A stretch of 64,000 nt of DNA from Leptidea sinapis (GCF_905404315.1 NC_066283.1:3906001-3970000), one strand, 5' to 3'. Shown: positions 31,601 through 43,254, numbered from the stretch's first letter. Notes: generated from the sequence alone by a model not told the origin. Numbers and translations are program-made.

Positions 31601-32400
31601 TGAATAGCTTTATGCTTTTCACTAATATAATGAAATGGTAATTAGTCATTCGTTGTGTGGTCGTGTGTTATGGTAGTGGTCGGCAAACTTATTAGGCAAT
31701 TATGAACATTACAACAATAAAAAAAATCGGGAGCAAAATCTGCATGCTTAGTAATTTTTTATTTCACTAAATAAGTAGTACACTAAATACAACTAAATGC
31801 GTTTGCATTTCCTTGGAAGGTATGAGTCAGTCAGGTTTGTATGTTGTGTTTTTTAAATTTAGGTAAGCATGACTCCAAATTCACATCAATAAGACGACAT
31901 CTCAGTTAACTCTTGATAATGTTCATGCTTGATAAAGATTGTAAAAGAAAGGGAAAGAACAGGAAACAACTTTTTCAGCTGATAGATAGTAAGAGTCAAT
32001 TCCCAGCGTTGAAAATGATCATGTCTTCCTTCTGCAAGTCATTCAAAGCAAACCATTTGTGTTGTGAACTAAGATCACACTTTTCCGTCTCCAATATTTC
32101 CGATTCAACACAAAGACGTCCGAATTTAGAGCACCATATCTCCTTGATTTTTGAATCCAGCAATTGTATTTTAAAGCTACTATTGTGCCAGAGCCGCACT
32201 TGATGAGCTAAAGAGCCACATGCGGCTCTGGCGCCGCACTTTGCCGACCACTGTACTAGGGGAACAATATTTGGCGGACAATGCTATTTCTGATTTGTGC
32301 TTTAGGTTTCTGACTGAAGTAACTTGTATCTCCTCAGATTCTTCAAATACATAGGTTGTTATGACAATTGTACTTCGTCCGTGAGAGTTTTCAGAGCGTT
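31601..32400. other. Unassigned sequence
   Basis: Open frames on both strands overlap at 31,913-32,203 without recognisable motifs. One strand reads LNDLQKEDMIIFNAG and the other STQRRPNLEHHISLIFE, both likely chance. A GTGGCTCTGGCGCCGCAC-like word and its near-inverse (AGAGCCGCACTTG / CATGCGGCTCTGG) at 32,190-32,235 form a small hairpin. Confidence 0.35.
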
Positions 32401-32817
32401 GTTAGTACAACGCTAGGCAAGTTTTGTGGTGAAAGTATAGCATTACGAGCTATGAACACTATTTAATCCTGTTACACATATCCTTAAGTCTTATGTGTGG
32501 GTTGCTTATGCTTGCTGTTGGTTATAGTTAACACTGCCGAGCCTTTTTGAACTACCACTTTTCTTTAAAGTTCAACAAGTTTTTTGGCATGGCGTGACGC
32601 ATTTTTTTGGTACTTCTCTCAGAAAAGTTATTCTTATAGCTTGTCCTTTTTTGTGTAGGTTCATTTATTCAGATTAGTATTGAATAACGAAGATTGTAAG
32701 CATATAAACTGTTTTCCACCGAAGAATTTTGAAAATATTGGCTTTGTTACATAGATGGGGGGCCGGCAGCCGTGAACTTATATTGCTCAAGGTCGCTGGC
32801 ATTTAGTGTCGCCTTAA
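32401..32817 (+). mobile_element. MITE-G copy 2, left end missing
   Basis: From about AACGCTAGGCAAGTTTTG to GTGTCGCCTTAA. It matches copy 3 nearly base for base (ACACTGCCGAGCCTTTTTG, TTCTTATAGCTTGTCC). A small extra segment (ATAGATGGGGGGCCGGC) lies near its right end. Confidence 0.8.
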
Positions 32818-33489
32818 AGATAGGCACAAACAATCTTTCAATTTTGAGGAATAGTTGTTGGCTCAGTTAGTTCATTGGCATTCAAAGCTTAAGGGTATTT
32901 AATAAGGCTTATGACTTATTGAATTATGCAATCCATCGTGTTGTAAAACATTTTTAAAGTGAATACTTCTTTAACCGGCGTTGGGCACTTTTCGGTAGAC
33001 GAAAATTTTATGGGTTCACTTCACTGACATGCTGATGACAGGCGCACGCGATAACTTAATAATAAAAAATAATTATAAATTGAGTGAAATCTCGTGAGTT
33101 CGCGTCACCGAAATGCTTATATATCTGTAGCTATACAGCTGACGTATTGTGCAACATTAGTGCTGTGTATATCATATAAGTGAAATTGAATGGATTTAGT
33201 GAAAAGCTCAATTTATATACTTAATCTGGCCATAAATTCTGTTACAATTAAAAATAAACAAAACATTACATTTGATTTTGGAACCTGTCATTTTTATTTG
33301 ATTGTTCATTGAATTTTGGCGCCAATACATTGTACAATATTTTGCGATATTAAAATGAAGTGGGGTTTTAAAGAGAACCGAATCGCTATGATTGCATAAC
33401 ACTAACGAGGTATGGAGCCAAATGCAATTTTTAAAACTCCATACGCTTGGTATTAGTAAATTAGTAAAATGTTTGTGTACCTGACTATT

Positions 33490-34130
33490 AATAGGTTCAG
33501 TGAGACCTCCTCTGTATGTGACACAAAAAAGATCTGGCCGTCCACGTAGTGTTCGCAAGGAAAAGGTGGTCAAACCAGAAAGGGGAAGAATTCGAAGAAA
33601 TCCTGTCCGAAAGCAAGAGATTTTATCTCAGGAGAAGAAAATAGCACGTACAACCATGTCGCGTATTTTAAAAGATGACTTAGGACATGCAGCCTAAAAG
33701 AGACGTACTGGTCATTTTTAACAGATAATTTAAAAAAAATAAAAAAAAATCGAAAAAACTACTGAAGCGGTACGCAAAGGGAAGTTACACAAAAATTTTG
33801 TTTACGGATGAGAAAATTTTTACAATTTTAACAAACAAAATCACCGTATTTATTCTCAAAGCTATAAAGAAGCTTCCCAATTAGTCGACAGAGAGAAACG
33901 TGGGCACTATTCGGAAACGAACGTTTCGGACTTCATCAGAGCTGAAGACTGGCCGTCGTCTAGGTCCTGGATTATGATTTATGGTAATTTAGAGTCCCTA
34001 AAATAATCCGTACGATTGGCAGTGAAGAATTTTCCCATGGAAATGTGAAGAAGTGCGTGCTTCTATTGATAACTGGCCTCAACGTTTAAAGGACTGTATT
34101 ACAGCCATCGGAGTCCACTTCGAAGTAAGC
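33490..34130 (+). pseudogene. Tc1/mariner-type transposase with internal deletion
   Basis: The open part at 33,500-33,697 encodes KRSGRPRSVRKEKVVKPERG, then RIRRNPVRKQEILSQEKK and MSRILKDDLGH, which is the linker between the DNA-binding helices and the catalytic domain. Further on, in other frames, come LRKGKLHKNFVY, YSQSYKEASQLVDREKRGHY, then directly SDFIRAEDWPSSRSW, NLESLKQSVRLAVKNFP-like and DNWPQRLKDCITAIGVHFE-like ends. A normal enzyme has about 100 residues, including the second catalytic aspartate, between GHY and DFIRAEDWP; that part is deleted. Multiple stops confirm a dead copy. Confidence 0.8.
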
Positions 34131-35190
34131 TTTTTTTAATTTTAAATTGTTTTATATTTATGTATTTATGGCAAGACTAGGTATACTGTGCATTGTTGAA
34201 ATTGTGTTTTTGTTTGATTCACATTATTGAAAATTAATTGTTTTAAAAATAAATTGATATTAAAAATTATTTATTTCTTACTTTACTTTTATAACTACTT
34301 TAGAACATTACCAAATTTCAAATTTTCATACTAATGGGGGTTGGACTTAGTATCTCTTAGCATGAATTAGGAGGTAAAAAATATTGTAGTTGATAGAGCT
34401 TTAGTCCACGATTACAATGATAAATAACGTAAATAAACACAACTGACATCGCGGCGGGAGGCCAGAAACTGTCAAGAAATGATTTTGGTTTCTTGGTAAA
34501 ATATTTGGACAGGCAAAGGGTTTAAGCCCATACAGCCATAAATTGTATGAAAAACAGTGAAATGAAATGTATTTTCTTGAAAATCAACTACAATATTTTT
34601 TACATCCAAATTGGTGCTAAGGGATACTACGTTTTAACCACTAATGGTTCTAAGTTATCACTTCTATCGACAGTCTCTACAACTACCATTTTTTTTAATT
34701 TATCAAACAACACGTTAAATCACTTTATTTATGTACAAAGTTGTTTCGATCTTCGACGGCAATTTTGAATCTTTGTTATTTATACAAATGCTTTGAGTTT
34801 TCTTGAGTGTTCATTGCGCCAATATTTGTCTTCAAACAATTCGACACGTGTTTCACCTCTACACGAGGCATCCTCAGGAAATGTTGACTCGCCAAACACA
34901 CGAGACTCTCTCTGAGTCTTGCCTATATTATAGATTTCCGCAAAATATAGCCTACTTCAATAAATTTTCTAGCTCAGTTATTTTGCTCGAACAAAATATG
35001 TTTTATAGTCTTTTGTGAGCTTGTAATTATTATTTGTTATCTCCTCAGTGTAGAATTGAATTTAGTATTAGGTTATTGCTATGTTTTTTCTTAATTAATA
35101 TTTAATAAAAGTATAACTCAATATGCTTGAGTTTTTCAGGAGCAACTCCTTATATTAATTGTACAGGAACAACGTTTTGTAGTTTACTGG
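34131..35190. other. Unassigned, with a small MITE-E scrap
   Basis: At 34,485-34,540 TTTTGGTTTCTTGG and GGACAGGCAAAGGGTTTAAG match the core of MITE-E. The segment TACTTAGTATC-like at 34,340-34,385 (GGACTTAGTATCTCTTAG, GGTAAAAAATATTG) has an echo at 44,860-44,905. Otherwise nothing recognised. Confidence 0.4.
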
Positions 35191-36040
35191 TTTTTTTTTC
35201 TATGAGAAAAAGTGACGAGATGAGCCAAACGTTTAAATGATGGTAAATTACTAGAAAATTACTCTCGATTCCAAATTATAATGGGGCCTCTATATTGAAG
35301 GGTTGGCTAATAGACTTAGTTCTGCAGCATACGTGGTTAAAAAGATTAGACAATTAACTGACGTAGATACGGCGTGACTTGTTTACTTTAGTTATTTTCA
35401 TAGTATTATGTCGTATGGTATATTGCTATGCGGCAATGCTGCCGATATCAATACCATATTTGTGCTGCAGAAAAGGGCTACTCGCGCTATTTATAACCTA
35501 GTTCGTAAAGAATCATTGAGAGCAGAATTTAAAGAAATAAATATCTCGACAGTTGCCTCTCAATATATTCTTGATAATGTTATGTATGTACATAGGCACA
35601 TAAGTGAATTTGCTAGAAACTGTCATAACCATAATATTAACACCAGGAACAAACATAAACTTATAATAAACAAATCGGCTAAGTCGAGTTAGTTAGTCTT
35701 TTCTGAGGCGATGTATATGGTTTTACAACAAGATCCCAGAAAATGTTCAAAACAAATGTATTACGAATTTCGAAAGAATTGTTAAAATAGGTTTTGTGGT
35801 AAAAGCAACTATAACATATATGACTTTCTTAATGATACCACAGATTGGGAATGGAGCGACCGCCCACAGGTTATTAAATAATAACTTTTATTGTACGATT
35901 TTACATTAAAAAATAAGCCTGCTGAGTTTGTTGCGCCCGTTCTCTTAGGTCTGAGGCATACCTTTTGGAATGGTTGGTACTTTTTGATTTTCAATAAGTG
36001 ATATTATATCATATTTTGAATAAAAAAATTTGAACTTGAC
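35191..36040 (+). mobile_element. LINE-B copy preceded by a SINE-1 scrap
   Basis: 35,191-35,255 is the T-rich end of a reversed SINE-1 (CTATGAGAAAAAGTGACGAG). From about 35,290 the plus strand reads LINE-B: RLSSAAYVVKKIRQLTDVDT, stop, then the 94-codon open piece SYGILLCGNAADINTIFVLQ ... TRNKHKLIINKS at 35,408-35,692. Further stops follow, then NDTTDWEWSDRPQ, the UTR and a TTTGAACTTGA tail. It extends further 5' than the 257-1335 copy, but the RT catalytic part is absent. Confidence 0.85.
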
Positions 36041-36465
36041 AAAGGTTCCAAGCCTTGATAGTCCTACAATAACTATAGTCCGACAACTACTAAAAAAAAT
36101 ATATACCGTTGTGACCCGAGCAAGTAGCGACGACCCCAATAATACCCAAAGACTCTCCGAATGTCTTGGGAGAAGATGTGCCAGGGTATAGGGCACCTGA
36201 CACCCTACTTCCGCCCTCACACGAGAGGCTCCTTTGCACAGGATGCCAGCTAGATTATGGGTACCTCAACGGCGCCGATTTCTGCCGTGAACCAGTAATG
36301 TGTAAGCATTACTATGTTTCGGTCTGAAGAGCGCCGTAGCAAGTGAAATTAATGGGCAAATGAGACTTAACATCTTATGTCTCAAGGTGAAGAGTGCAGT
36401 TGTAGTACCGCTCAGAATTTTTGGGGTTTTTCAAGAATCCTGAGCGGCACTGCATTGTAATGGGT

Positions 36466-38403
36466 TAGTGGTATGGTTGTAATATTTAGTTTTATACCTA
36501 TGTTTATCATACCGATTCATATATTAATATTGTTCTCATGTAAGTGATACTTTGTAATTTATTTATTTATTTATTTATTATTACAAGGAAACATAACAAA
36601 CACATCACAAGAACTGAACAATATAGGAAAGAGATACAAAATATAAATGTAGATGCGTCCTAACACATGTTTCACAAATACAATAATAACAAAAAGAAAA
36701 ATCAAAGGTATACAGTCACAAAACGCAAACATTCACAGAAGTAACTAATTTAAAAGATGTAGACAAATGAAATTAATTAAAACTAAACTTGGGGCAACGA
36801 TAAAAACGATTTTAATTTTAATTCTAAACTGTGTCTGAACACAGCAGGGGAGCACGAAAATATGTCGATGTCGAGAAAACTATTGTTGTAAGATTTACAC
36901 ATTCTGTGTAATGGCGCGCGAAACCCAATGTTTGTTCTTGGGGACTATAGCTCAAAAGTAATGCATGTGCGGAGAGACCTGGCTGGGACGTGAAAGCCTA
37001 CGAGACTGAGGAGCTCAGAAGATGTCAGCTCACCAGTACATATTTTCTTTAAAGTTACACAGTCTGTTATAGTGCGGCGCTGACATAGCTGAAGAAAGTT
37101 GTATTCAAGCAACAATTCATTATAGTGGGCTCTATTTCCTTTTACACGATAATTTAATGTGCGTAAGAACTTTTTTTGAACAGTCTCGACTCTTTTTTCG
37201 TGGATCGAGTAAAAAGGATTCCATATTGGGCTTGTATATTCTAGTTGGGGTCGCACGAGGGACTTATAAAGATATGTGTAAGTACACTTGTCCTTAAATT
37301 GCTTGGACACACGTGTAATAAAGCCTAGCATGCGAAGAGAGCTATTTAGAATATGGTCTATATGGGTGCCGAGGGTTAGTGTGCGGTCTAAATGAATACC
37401 CAGATCTTTGATGGTAGAAACTGACGTCAGCTGTTGATTGCCCAGCTGAAAATGAGTCGTGATAATATTTTTATTTCTGGTGAACACGATATGTTTACAC
37501 TTTTTGTATGCCAAGTATAGTTTATTACGTGTGCAGTATGCATCAAGTCTGTTAAGATCCTCCTGAATACGGACAGCGTCAGATGGACAAGTAACTGTTT
37601 TGTACAGCTTTAAATCATCAGCGTAAAGTAAATAATGACAATGTGAAAAGCACTGAGATATGTCATTGATAAAAATAGTGAAGAGCAAGGGTCCAAGAAT
37701 AGAGCCCTGCGGTACACCGGATGTCACGCGAACTGGAGAGGAATGATATCCATTAACAATTACCGACTGAATGCGGTCCTGCAGATAGGCCGCAAACCAC
37801 CTCAAGAGGTTACCTTTAATGCCATTGAAAGAAAGCTTCTGTAAGAGTAATACATGGTCAACCTTGTCGAAAGCCTTCTGGAAGTCTGTGTATCTAGTGT
37901 CTATTTGTGTTTTACAATCTAAGCCGGTGAAAATGAAGTTGGTAAATACGAGAAGATTGGTGAGAGTTGATCTGCCGGTAACAAAACCGTGTTGTTGATC
38001 AATAATAACATTTTTTAAGCTGGAGAGGACATGACGGTGCAATAGCCTTTCTAGTACTTTGGGAATTGTAGAGAGGTTAGAAATGGGACGATAGTTTTCT
38101 ATGTCATTTCTTGCTCCAGATTTAAAAATGGGTGTAATGTAGGCCGATTTCCAGAGTCTGGGGAAACAGCCTGTTGACAGGCACTTGTTAAAAATAATTT
38201 CTAGTGGCACACAAATTGACTCGTGTGTGTGTTTAAGAAATATTGGACTGATATTATCTGGTCCAGGACCTTTATTGCGGTCGAGTGTACGCAGTTCTCT
38301 GCTTATTTCCGCCTGGGAGATGCATACGTGACTAATTAGAACATGCGAGTCATTGACGATAATGTTTGTAATGTTTTAATGAGAATAAATGATCTTTAAA
38401 CCG
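36466..38403 (-). mobile_element. Jockey/CR1-type LINE inserted in SINE-1
   Basis: About 1.94 kb between the two halves of a SINE-1 copy, in reverse orientation relative to it. The 5' end is truncated within ORF2 near 38,380. The 3' UTR lies at 36,558-36,782 and contains an ATTT run at 36,558-36,580 (AAATAAAT on the sense strand). A further 92 bases (36,466-36,557) lie beyond that run before the target duplication. Confidence 0.85.
36783..38375 (-). pseudogene. Reverse transcriptase of a Jockey/CR1-type LINE, one in-frame stop
   Basis: One reading frame runs 531 codons from 38,375 to a TAG at 36,783, broken only by a TAG at 36,945-36,947. RT landmarks are in order: NKGPGPDNI, YITPIFKSG and ENYRPISNLS, QHGFVTGRST, motif A YTDFQKAFDKVDH, motif B SGVPQGSILGPLLF, motif C LLYADDLKLY (catalytic DD present), then a thumb (IKDLGIHLD) and the C-terminal LVRPQLEYTSPIWNPF. 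After the stop, NIGFRAPLHRMCKSYN and FLDIDIFS continue the normal end. ORF1, the endonuclease and the first RT residues are lost by 5' truncation. No RNase H is visible. Preservation indicates a recent insertion. Confidence 0.9.
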
Positions 38404-38472
38404 AATGGGTAGGGCGTATCAATTACCATCAGCTGAACGTCCTGCTCGTCTCATCCCTTATTTCCATAAACA

Positions 38473-40675
38473 AGACGTATACGACGATTAAATTGTATTT
38501 AATGAGGAATTATTGGGTAATAAAAGAAGGCATATCGAATATAATTTTATTATTTTATAAACTTTTGCTTACAATAAGTAGTCGCAGTGTCTCTAAAGCT
38601 AAATAATTGCGTAAGTGTAATTTAAGTACAAATAAACTATGAGATATTTCATTAAACACGTACACTTTATACAAACAATACTAACGACTAAGTTATCTAC
38701 AGACTTAGTGAAGTTCCATTGAAATGGAGCGGAGAATTGGCCAATCGCGTAGCAGGATTAGATGACGTATTTTGACAAGCGTTCTGATTGGCATATTCTT
38801 TTGTTCGGCTCCATCTGAATAGAAACACACTGATGGAAGAACGAACATGCTACCGCATTTTTAACTACCTAGACTTTAATACATAGGTACAAATAAATAA
38901 CTTTAAATGTAGGAAATTATCTAATCGTATAAAAAAGCACCATCTTCCTAATTTTGGATTTATTTTTTATGAAAATTTCAAATTTTGATAGGAACATCAA
39001 TTATAATAATTATTAGTTTTATTGTCTTATTCGGGCCTACCAACCCTAATAGTAAAATAACGAAACCAATCTTTAAATTTCACAAAAATATTCTAAATAT
39101 TAACCATAATATAACTCCGAATATATAGTACAAATATTATTTTATATTTAAGTCCTTAATTTTAGGGTTGGCAGTAATAGGTAGGTGGACACACTTAAAA
39201 ATAAAATTTAAATCACTATCGAGCCAAAACTTAACAATAACATTACTTATATTTTTACATACACGCTGTTATATATTTTACTGTTATAAAACTGATATTA
39301 AAGGATTGAATCACGTTCTAAGTTTGGTCCCACAGGTGTTTCGTTTCTAATGCTATTATTCGCGATAAAATCCACTAATTCAGTTTAGTTCATAAGTCAA
39401 AAACGTTTGAAACAGCAAATACATTAGTGAAATTTGTCATTTGATAATATTTTACATCATTTTATAACATTATGTATTGAATAATCGCATAATTCGTAAT
39501 TGTGGATAAATAGCTTGTACAATATAATTTTCAATTTATATTATTTATTTTTTAATAATTCAAGGCACTTCGTGGTCCAAATATTTAATATTAAATAATT
39601 TTTAAATCAAAATTAATAGTTGGAGCATTCGTAGTGATTATACAGTTTAATAAGAAAGTATTATGTATTTTGAAACTTATTCACTTTTTGGCTTCACAGG
39701 CCTGGTAGTACGCAAACTACACGCTTTGGAAAAGGCAAAATGTTTACTTAATATCTCAAAATCACACATTTTATCGTTTCCGTTTCACGTAAAACAGCTT
39801 TGTAAAAAATCTGTAACTTCTTAAATTAAAGTTTGTTCTTAACATGGAATGTTACAATAACATATCACATAAAACTTGATTACAATAACAATAATATAAA
39901 GTTCTACTTTGTTTTACATTTGTAAAACAAGATACTTTAACATTTTCTCATTGAAGGAACAATATTCATTTGGGTATAAGTATTCAGCGATAAAGAAGAC
40001 ATGAAGCATTTAACTCAAAAACAACAATGACAGCAATATCTGTCAATGTCATTTTTATGTTTTTTTTTTCTGCTAAGAAGCAAGTGTTGATAGTTGTTAT
40101 TGTTTTAATATTCTCTAGTTTCTTGAAAATGACTATTTATAAATTAATTTTCAAAAACAAGCACGGAACAAACAACATACCTAAAACTTGCTTGCAGCGG
40201 AACTAATTTACCTGGCTATAATTTTTGCCGGAAGTGAATAGTAACGAGTAAGGTAAAATAGTTTGTGTTATTCTTCTATATCGCTTTTATTCTTTGTAAA
40301 GTGAATGATATGCAATCTATAAAAGGTAAAATATCTTTTTTAATTACATGAAATAGTCACCATTACATTTTTAGAGGGATAGTGACGGAACTAGCACAAT
40401 TATGAAATGACATCTGTCATACCAGTCACAATATGTTTTGAGCCATAAAGCGCCACAGAACGTGGTATAGCGTGTTAGGCCGCCCTTGCGACTTGAAGAT
40501 GGAATGTCTCATATTCTGTGGGTACGCAGGCACATATTTTATCCATTAAAATGGTTTTTAGATGTATTTGGTGTGGTGGTGGGACTGTTGTAGACAAACG
40601 CTGTTCATTCCAGTTCTGCTGCTCAAAAATAACAAATAACGGTTTAATTATTTATTTAAAATAATAGCCGCCTAG
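38473..40675. other. Transposon-free flank, candidate 3' UTR of the Sox gene
   Basis: Between the SINE-1 end and the SoxF stop I recognise no repeat family of this window. On the minus strand, AATAAA-type signals occur at 40,651-40,656 (only 20 bp after the stop) and again near 38,547. Whether the mature 3' end is proximal or distal cannot be decided from sequence. No other open frame is convincing. Confidence 0.4.
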
Positions 40676-41877
40676 TCAATTGCTGTAACAAGTTTGTCTG
40701 ACGCCAGCTAGAATGACACTGAATTCATCATCAGGCCTCACATCAGAGCCTTGAGGAGCTGGTACGTACGGTACCGCGGGTGGAGTCGCAGCGATTACTG
40801 ATGCATACGGCGACTGGTACATCCTCTCGCAGTACTCCTGCGCAGGCGCCGATTCTGGGCAGTACTGCCTGTACTGCTGCTGCTGCTCGTATCTATACTG
40901 GTGCTCCATTCCATTTTCTGTGCCATAGTCCAAATACTTATCAAACTCACGCGCATCAACATCAGACTCAGGTGAACCGGTTCTGATTTCTGGCCGCGGC
41001 ATGAAACCCTGCTCGTTTTCCTGACCTTGGTTTGGCGGTTCCTCTGTGAAGTAAGTACCGCTTGGATCGTATTCTGTCTTCGGCTGTTCAGGGTAATGAA
41101 CGTACGAGTCCTCAGTTTTGTAAATGTGCTCATACTGCTCGTAGGGATGGTATTGGATGTTGTATTCTGAGGATAATGGACCGCTTGGAGCTGATGAAAC
41201 GCGCGGAGCAGAAGTTCCTAAAGCTTGCTGATCTTGAGACGTTGCTACTGGGGGAAAGAACGTCCCAGTCACTATCGGTGGTTGTTCGGCTAAAGATCTT
41301 TGCGCGCACATCACATACATGCCATTAGCCATCCCCATAGCCGCGACTGGGGCTGGAGAATAAGAACCAGGCGTCCTGAATTTGTATGAGTAAGATTCCG
41401 AGAGAGCATTGATAGCCCTTCGCCTATCTTCGTACTGGAAGTTCTCTTTCTCATTCTCAACGGGCGAAGCGTCGGGTGTGGGAAGGGGTGCTTCAGCAGA
41501 TGCACTTCGCCTACCCTGGGGCTCCGGTGACCTAGCTGGAGATGACTCAGGTGTTTGGACGTGACCGTTAAACTGGCTTTGGTAATCTGAAGCTAGTGGG
41601 GATGTCCGATAGGGGGAGAAACCAGCTCCTGGGTTGTGAGAGAAACGAGTGTCTGGAGAATCCGTGTTGGTGGCATATGGTGATCCTAATGCCGCTGAAG
41701 CAGAGGGCGGAGCGCTGCAGGGCGCCGCCGGCTGGTTCGGTCTGTTTTTATTTTGCTTCCGTCTACGGGGTCGGTATTTGTAGTTCGGATGTTCCGTCAT
41801 ATGAATCACGCGTAGACGCTCAGCTTCCTCCACGAACGGCCGACGATCTTGCGGTGTTAACGACCGCCATTTTTTAC
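40676..41877 (-). CDS. SoxF: SoxF-group HMG-box transcription factor, last coding exon
   Basis: The exon encodes 399 residues to a TGA stop. Residues 1-40 are the C-terminal half of a Sox HMG box: KKWRSLTPQDRRPFVEEAER ... HPNYKYRPRRRK, followed by a basic KQNKNR tail. Wording such as VIHMTEHPNYKYRPRRRKQ fits SoxF (Drosophila Sox15; vertebrate Sox7/17/18) better than SoxB or SoxE. Residues 45-300 are low-complexity (Pro, Ser, Ala, then Tyr/Glu-rich). DVDAREFDKYLDYG at about 305-318 matches the DxxEFxxYL motif that binds beta-catenin in vertebrate SoxF. A QQQQ run follows, and the protein ends DDEFSVILAGVRQTCYSN. Sox proteins are nuclear DNA-bending regulators of development. The exon has higher G+C than its surroundings. 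The 5' part of the gene is not in view. Confidence 0.9.
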
Positions 41878-41890
41878 CTGTAAAAAAAAG
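41878..41890 (-). other. Splice acceptor of the SoxF exon
   Basis: On the minus strand CTTTTTTTTACAG immediately precedes the exon base GT of a glycine codon split as G|GT (phase 1). Reading into the intron would break the HMG box consensus LGKKW, which supports this exact position. An intron within the HMG box is known in SoxF genes. Confidence 0.8.
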
Positions 41891-42710
41891 ATTACGTTAC
41901 TATGCGCAGATATCTCGTACATATATCTATACATAGAAATAAAATTGTACGGGATGTTCACTCGCAGATAATCTATGTTATACGAAGTATTTTCTCCGAG
42001 CGTTAAGATTGAGACAAGCTGCTAACTTAGTGACGTCATTTTGAGAACTGCGGTATTCAAATTGGTGACTGTCAGCTGAAGTCAACCATACGTTAACTTG
42101 ACATGGTTTCGCTACTTCTCCATAAAATAGCACGGGGTTATACTTCGGACCTTATGGGTGTATGGGGATATTATACATTTGGGGTTATACTGAGCAAACT
42201 CCGATTAATTCGTCAGACGTATATAGTTCCGTTAGAAGCTGACTAACCGAATTCCAGATAAACAAACCCGCGGGAATTGGCCTTACAAATGTGTTGATCA
42301 TTGCTAGTGGTGTCCAGATAAAATTCCCCAGTAATATTAGACTTATAGAGGCAGTCTGTCACAAGCTCGGCTAAATTATCGAGATTGTATGTTATCAAAT
42401 AACTTTAGAATAGCTTCAGTGAGCGAATCATAAATTACATCGTGTTAGCCCTGCATACAACTTGCGACCATATTTATTGCGCGTTAAGAATCCTTGTTAA
42501 CGTTTCGTTAAGACACAAGCTTATGATATGAGGAATGATTGGTGCAAGAAACAATCTCTTTGGATATTTATCAATGTGATGCTGCGTGCTACTGGCAAAA
42601 CAATGATATTTGTTTGTTTTAACAACACAGCATATTATTACACAGATTATAAATTATACGGCAACAAATATAAGCGCTTAAATGGGGGCGCTTCTGGTGT
42701 TCTGACATGC
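41891..42710. other. Intron sequence upstream of the SoxF exon
   Basis: No repeat or exon recognised. I looked on the minus strand for the missing first half of the HMG box (RPMNAFMVWA-type) and did not see it here. Confidence 0.45.
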
Positions 42711-43137
42711 TTAAGGCGAAGAGTAAGCAGAAAACACGAAAACATGGTGTTTTTCGACAATTTTTGTGGTGAAAGTATACCATTTCGAGATATGAACACT
42801 ACTTAATCCTGTTACACATATCCTTAAGTCTTATTTGTAAGTTGCTAATGCTTGCTGTTGGTTATAGTTAACACTGCCGAGCCTTTTTGAACTACCACTT
42901 TTCTTTGAAGTTAAACAAGTTTTTTGGCATGGAGTGACGCATTTTATTTAGACTCAGAAAAGTTATTCTTATAGCTTGTACTTTTTTGTGTAGGTTCATT
43001 TATTCAGGTTAGTAGTGAATAGCGAGGATTGTAAGCATATTAACTGTTTTCCACGCAAGAATTTTGAAAATATTGGCTTTGTTACATTGCCGTGAACTCA
43101 TATCGCTCAAGGTCGCTGGCATTCAGTGTCGCCTTAA
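42711..43137 (+). mobile_element. MITE-G copy 3, complete
   Basis: 427 bp from TTAAGGCGAAGAGTAAGC to GTGTCGCCTTAA. Both termini include TTAA, consistent with insertion at a TTAA target, and the inner inverted part is short (GGCGA). No coding capacity. Copies 2 and 3 are closely similar over 400 bp, so the family moved relatively recently. Confidence 0.8.
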
Positions 43138-43254
43138 TGATCATCATAATAATATTATCTCTTGAAGTAAACCAATGAGAGTTTAAACTTTTGAAGAATT
43201 GCGCTATCAGTTGTATCTTAACTTCGCAACTGAATATATAAATCTTATAACTAT

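Larger units (their letters stand above)
36226..38472 (+). mobile_element. SINE-1 copy split by a LINE insertion
   Basis: The left part 36,226-36,465 runs from GAGGCTCCTTTGCACAGG to GCATTGTAATGGGT. The right part 38,404-38,472 resumes AATGGGTAGGGCGTATCAAT and continues to CTTATTTCCATAAAC. The word AATGGGT occurs once in intact copies but on both sides here (36,459-36,465 and 38,404-38,410), so it is the target duplication of the inserted LINE. Confidence 0.9.

Noticed and set aside
40651..40656. AATAAA 20 bp after the Sox stop as the certain polyA signal
   Set aside because: The hexamer is common by chance in AT-rich DNA, and a longer 3' UTR is equally possible.
40780..41883. Open frames on the opposite strand and in other frames across the Sox exon
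   Set aside because: They are shadows of a G+C-rich real coding exon; none has a domain.
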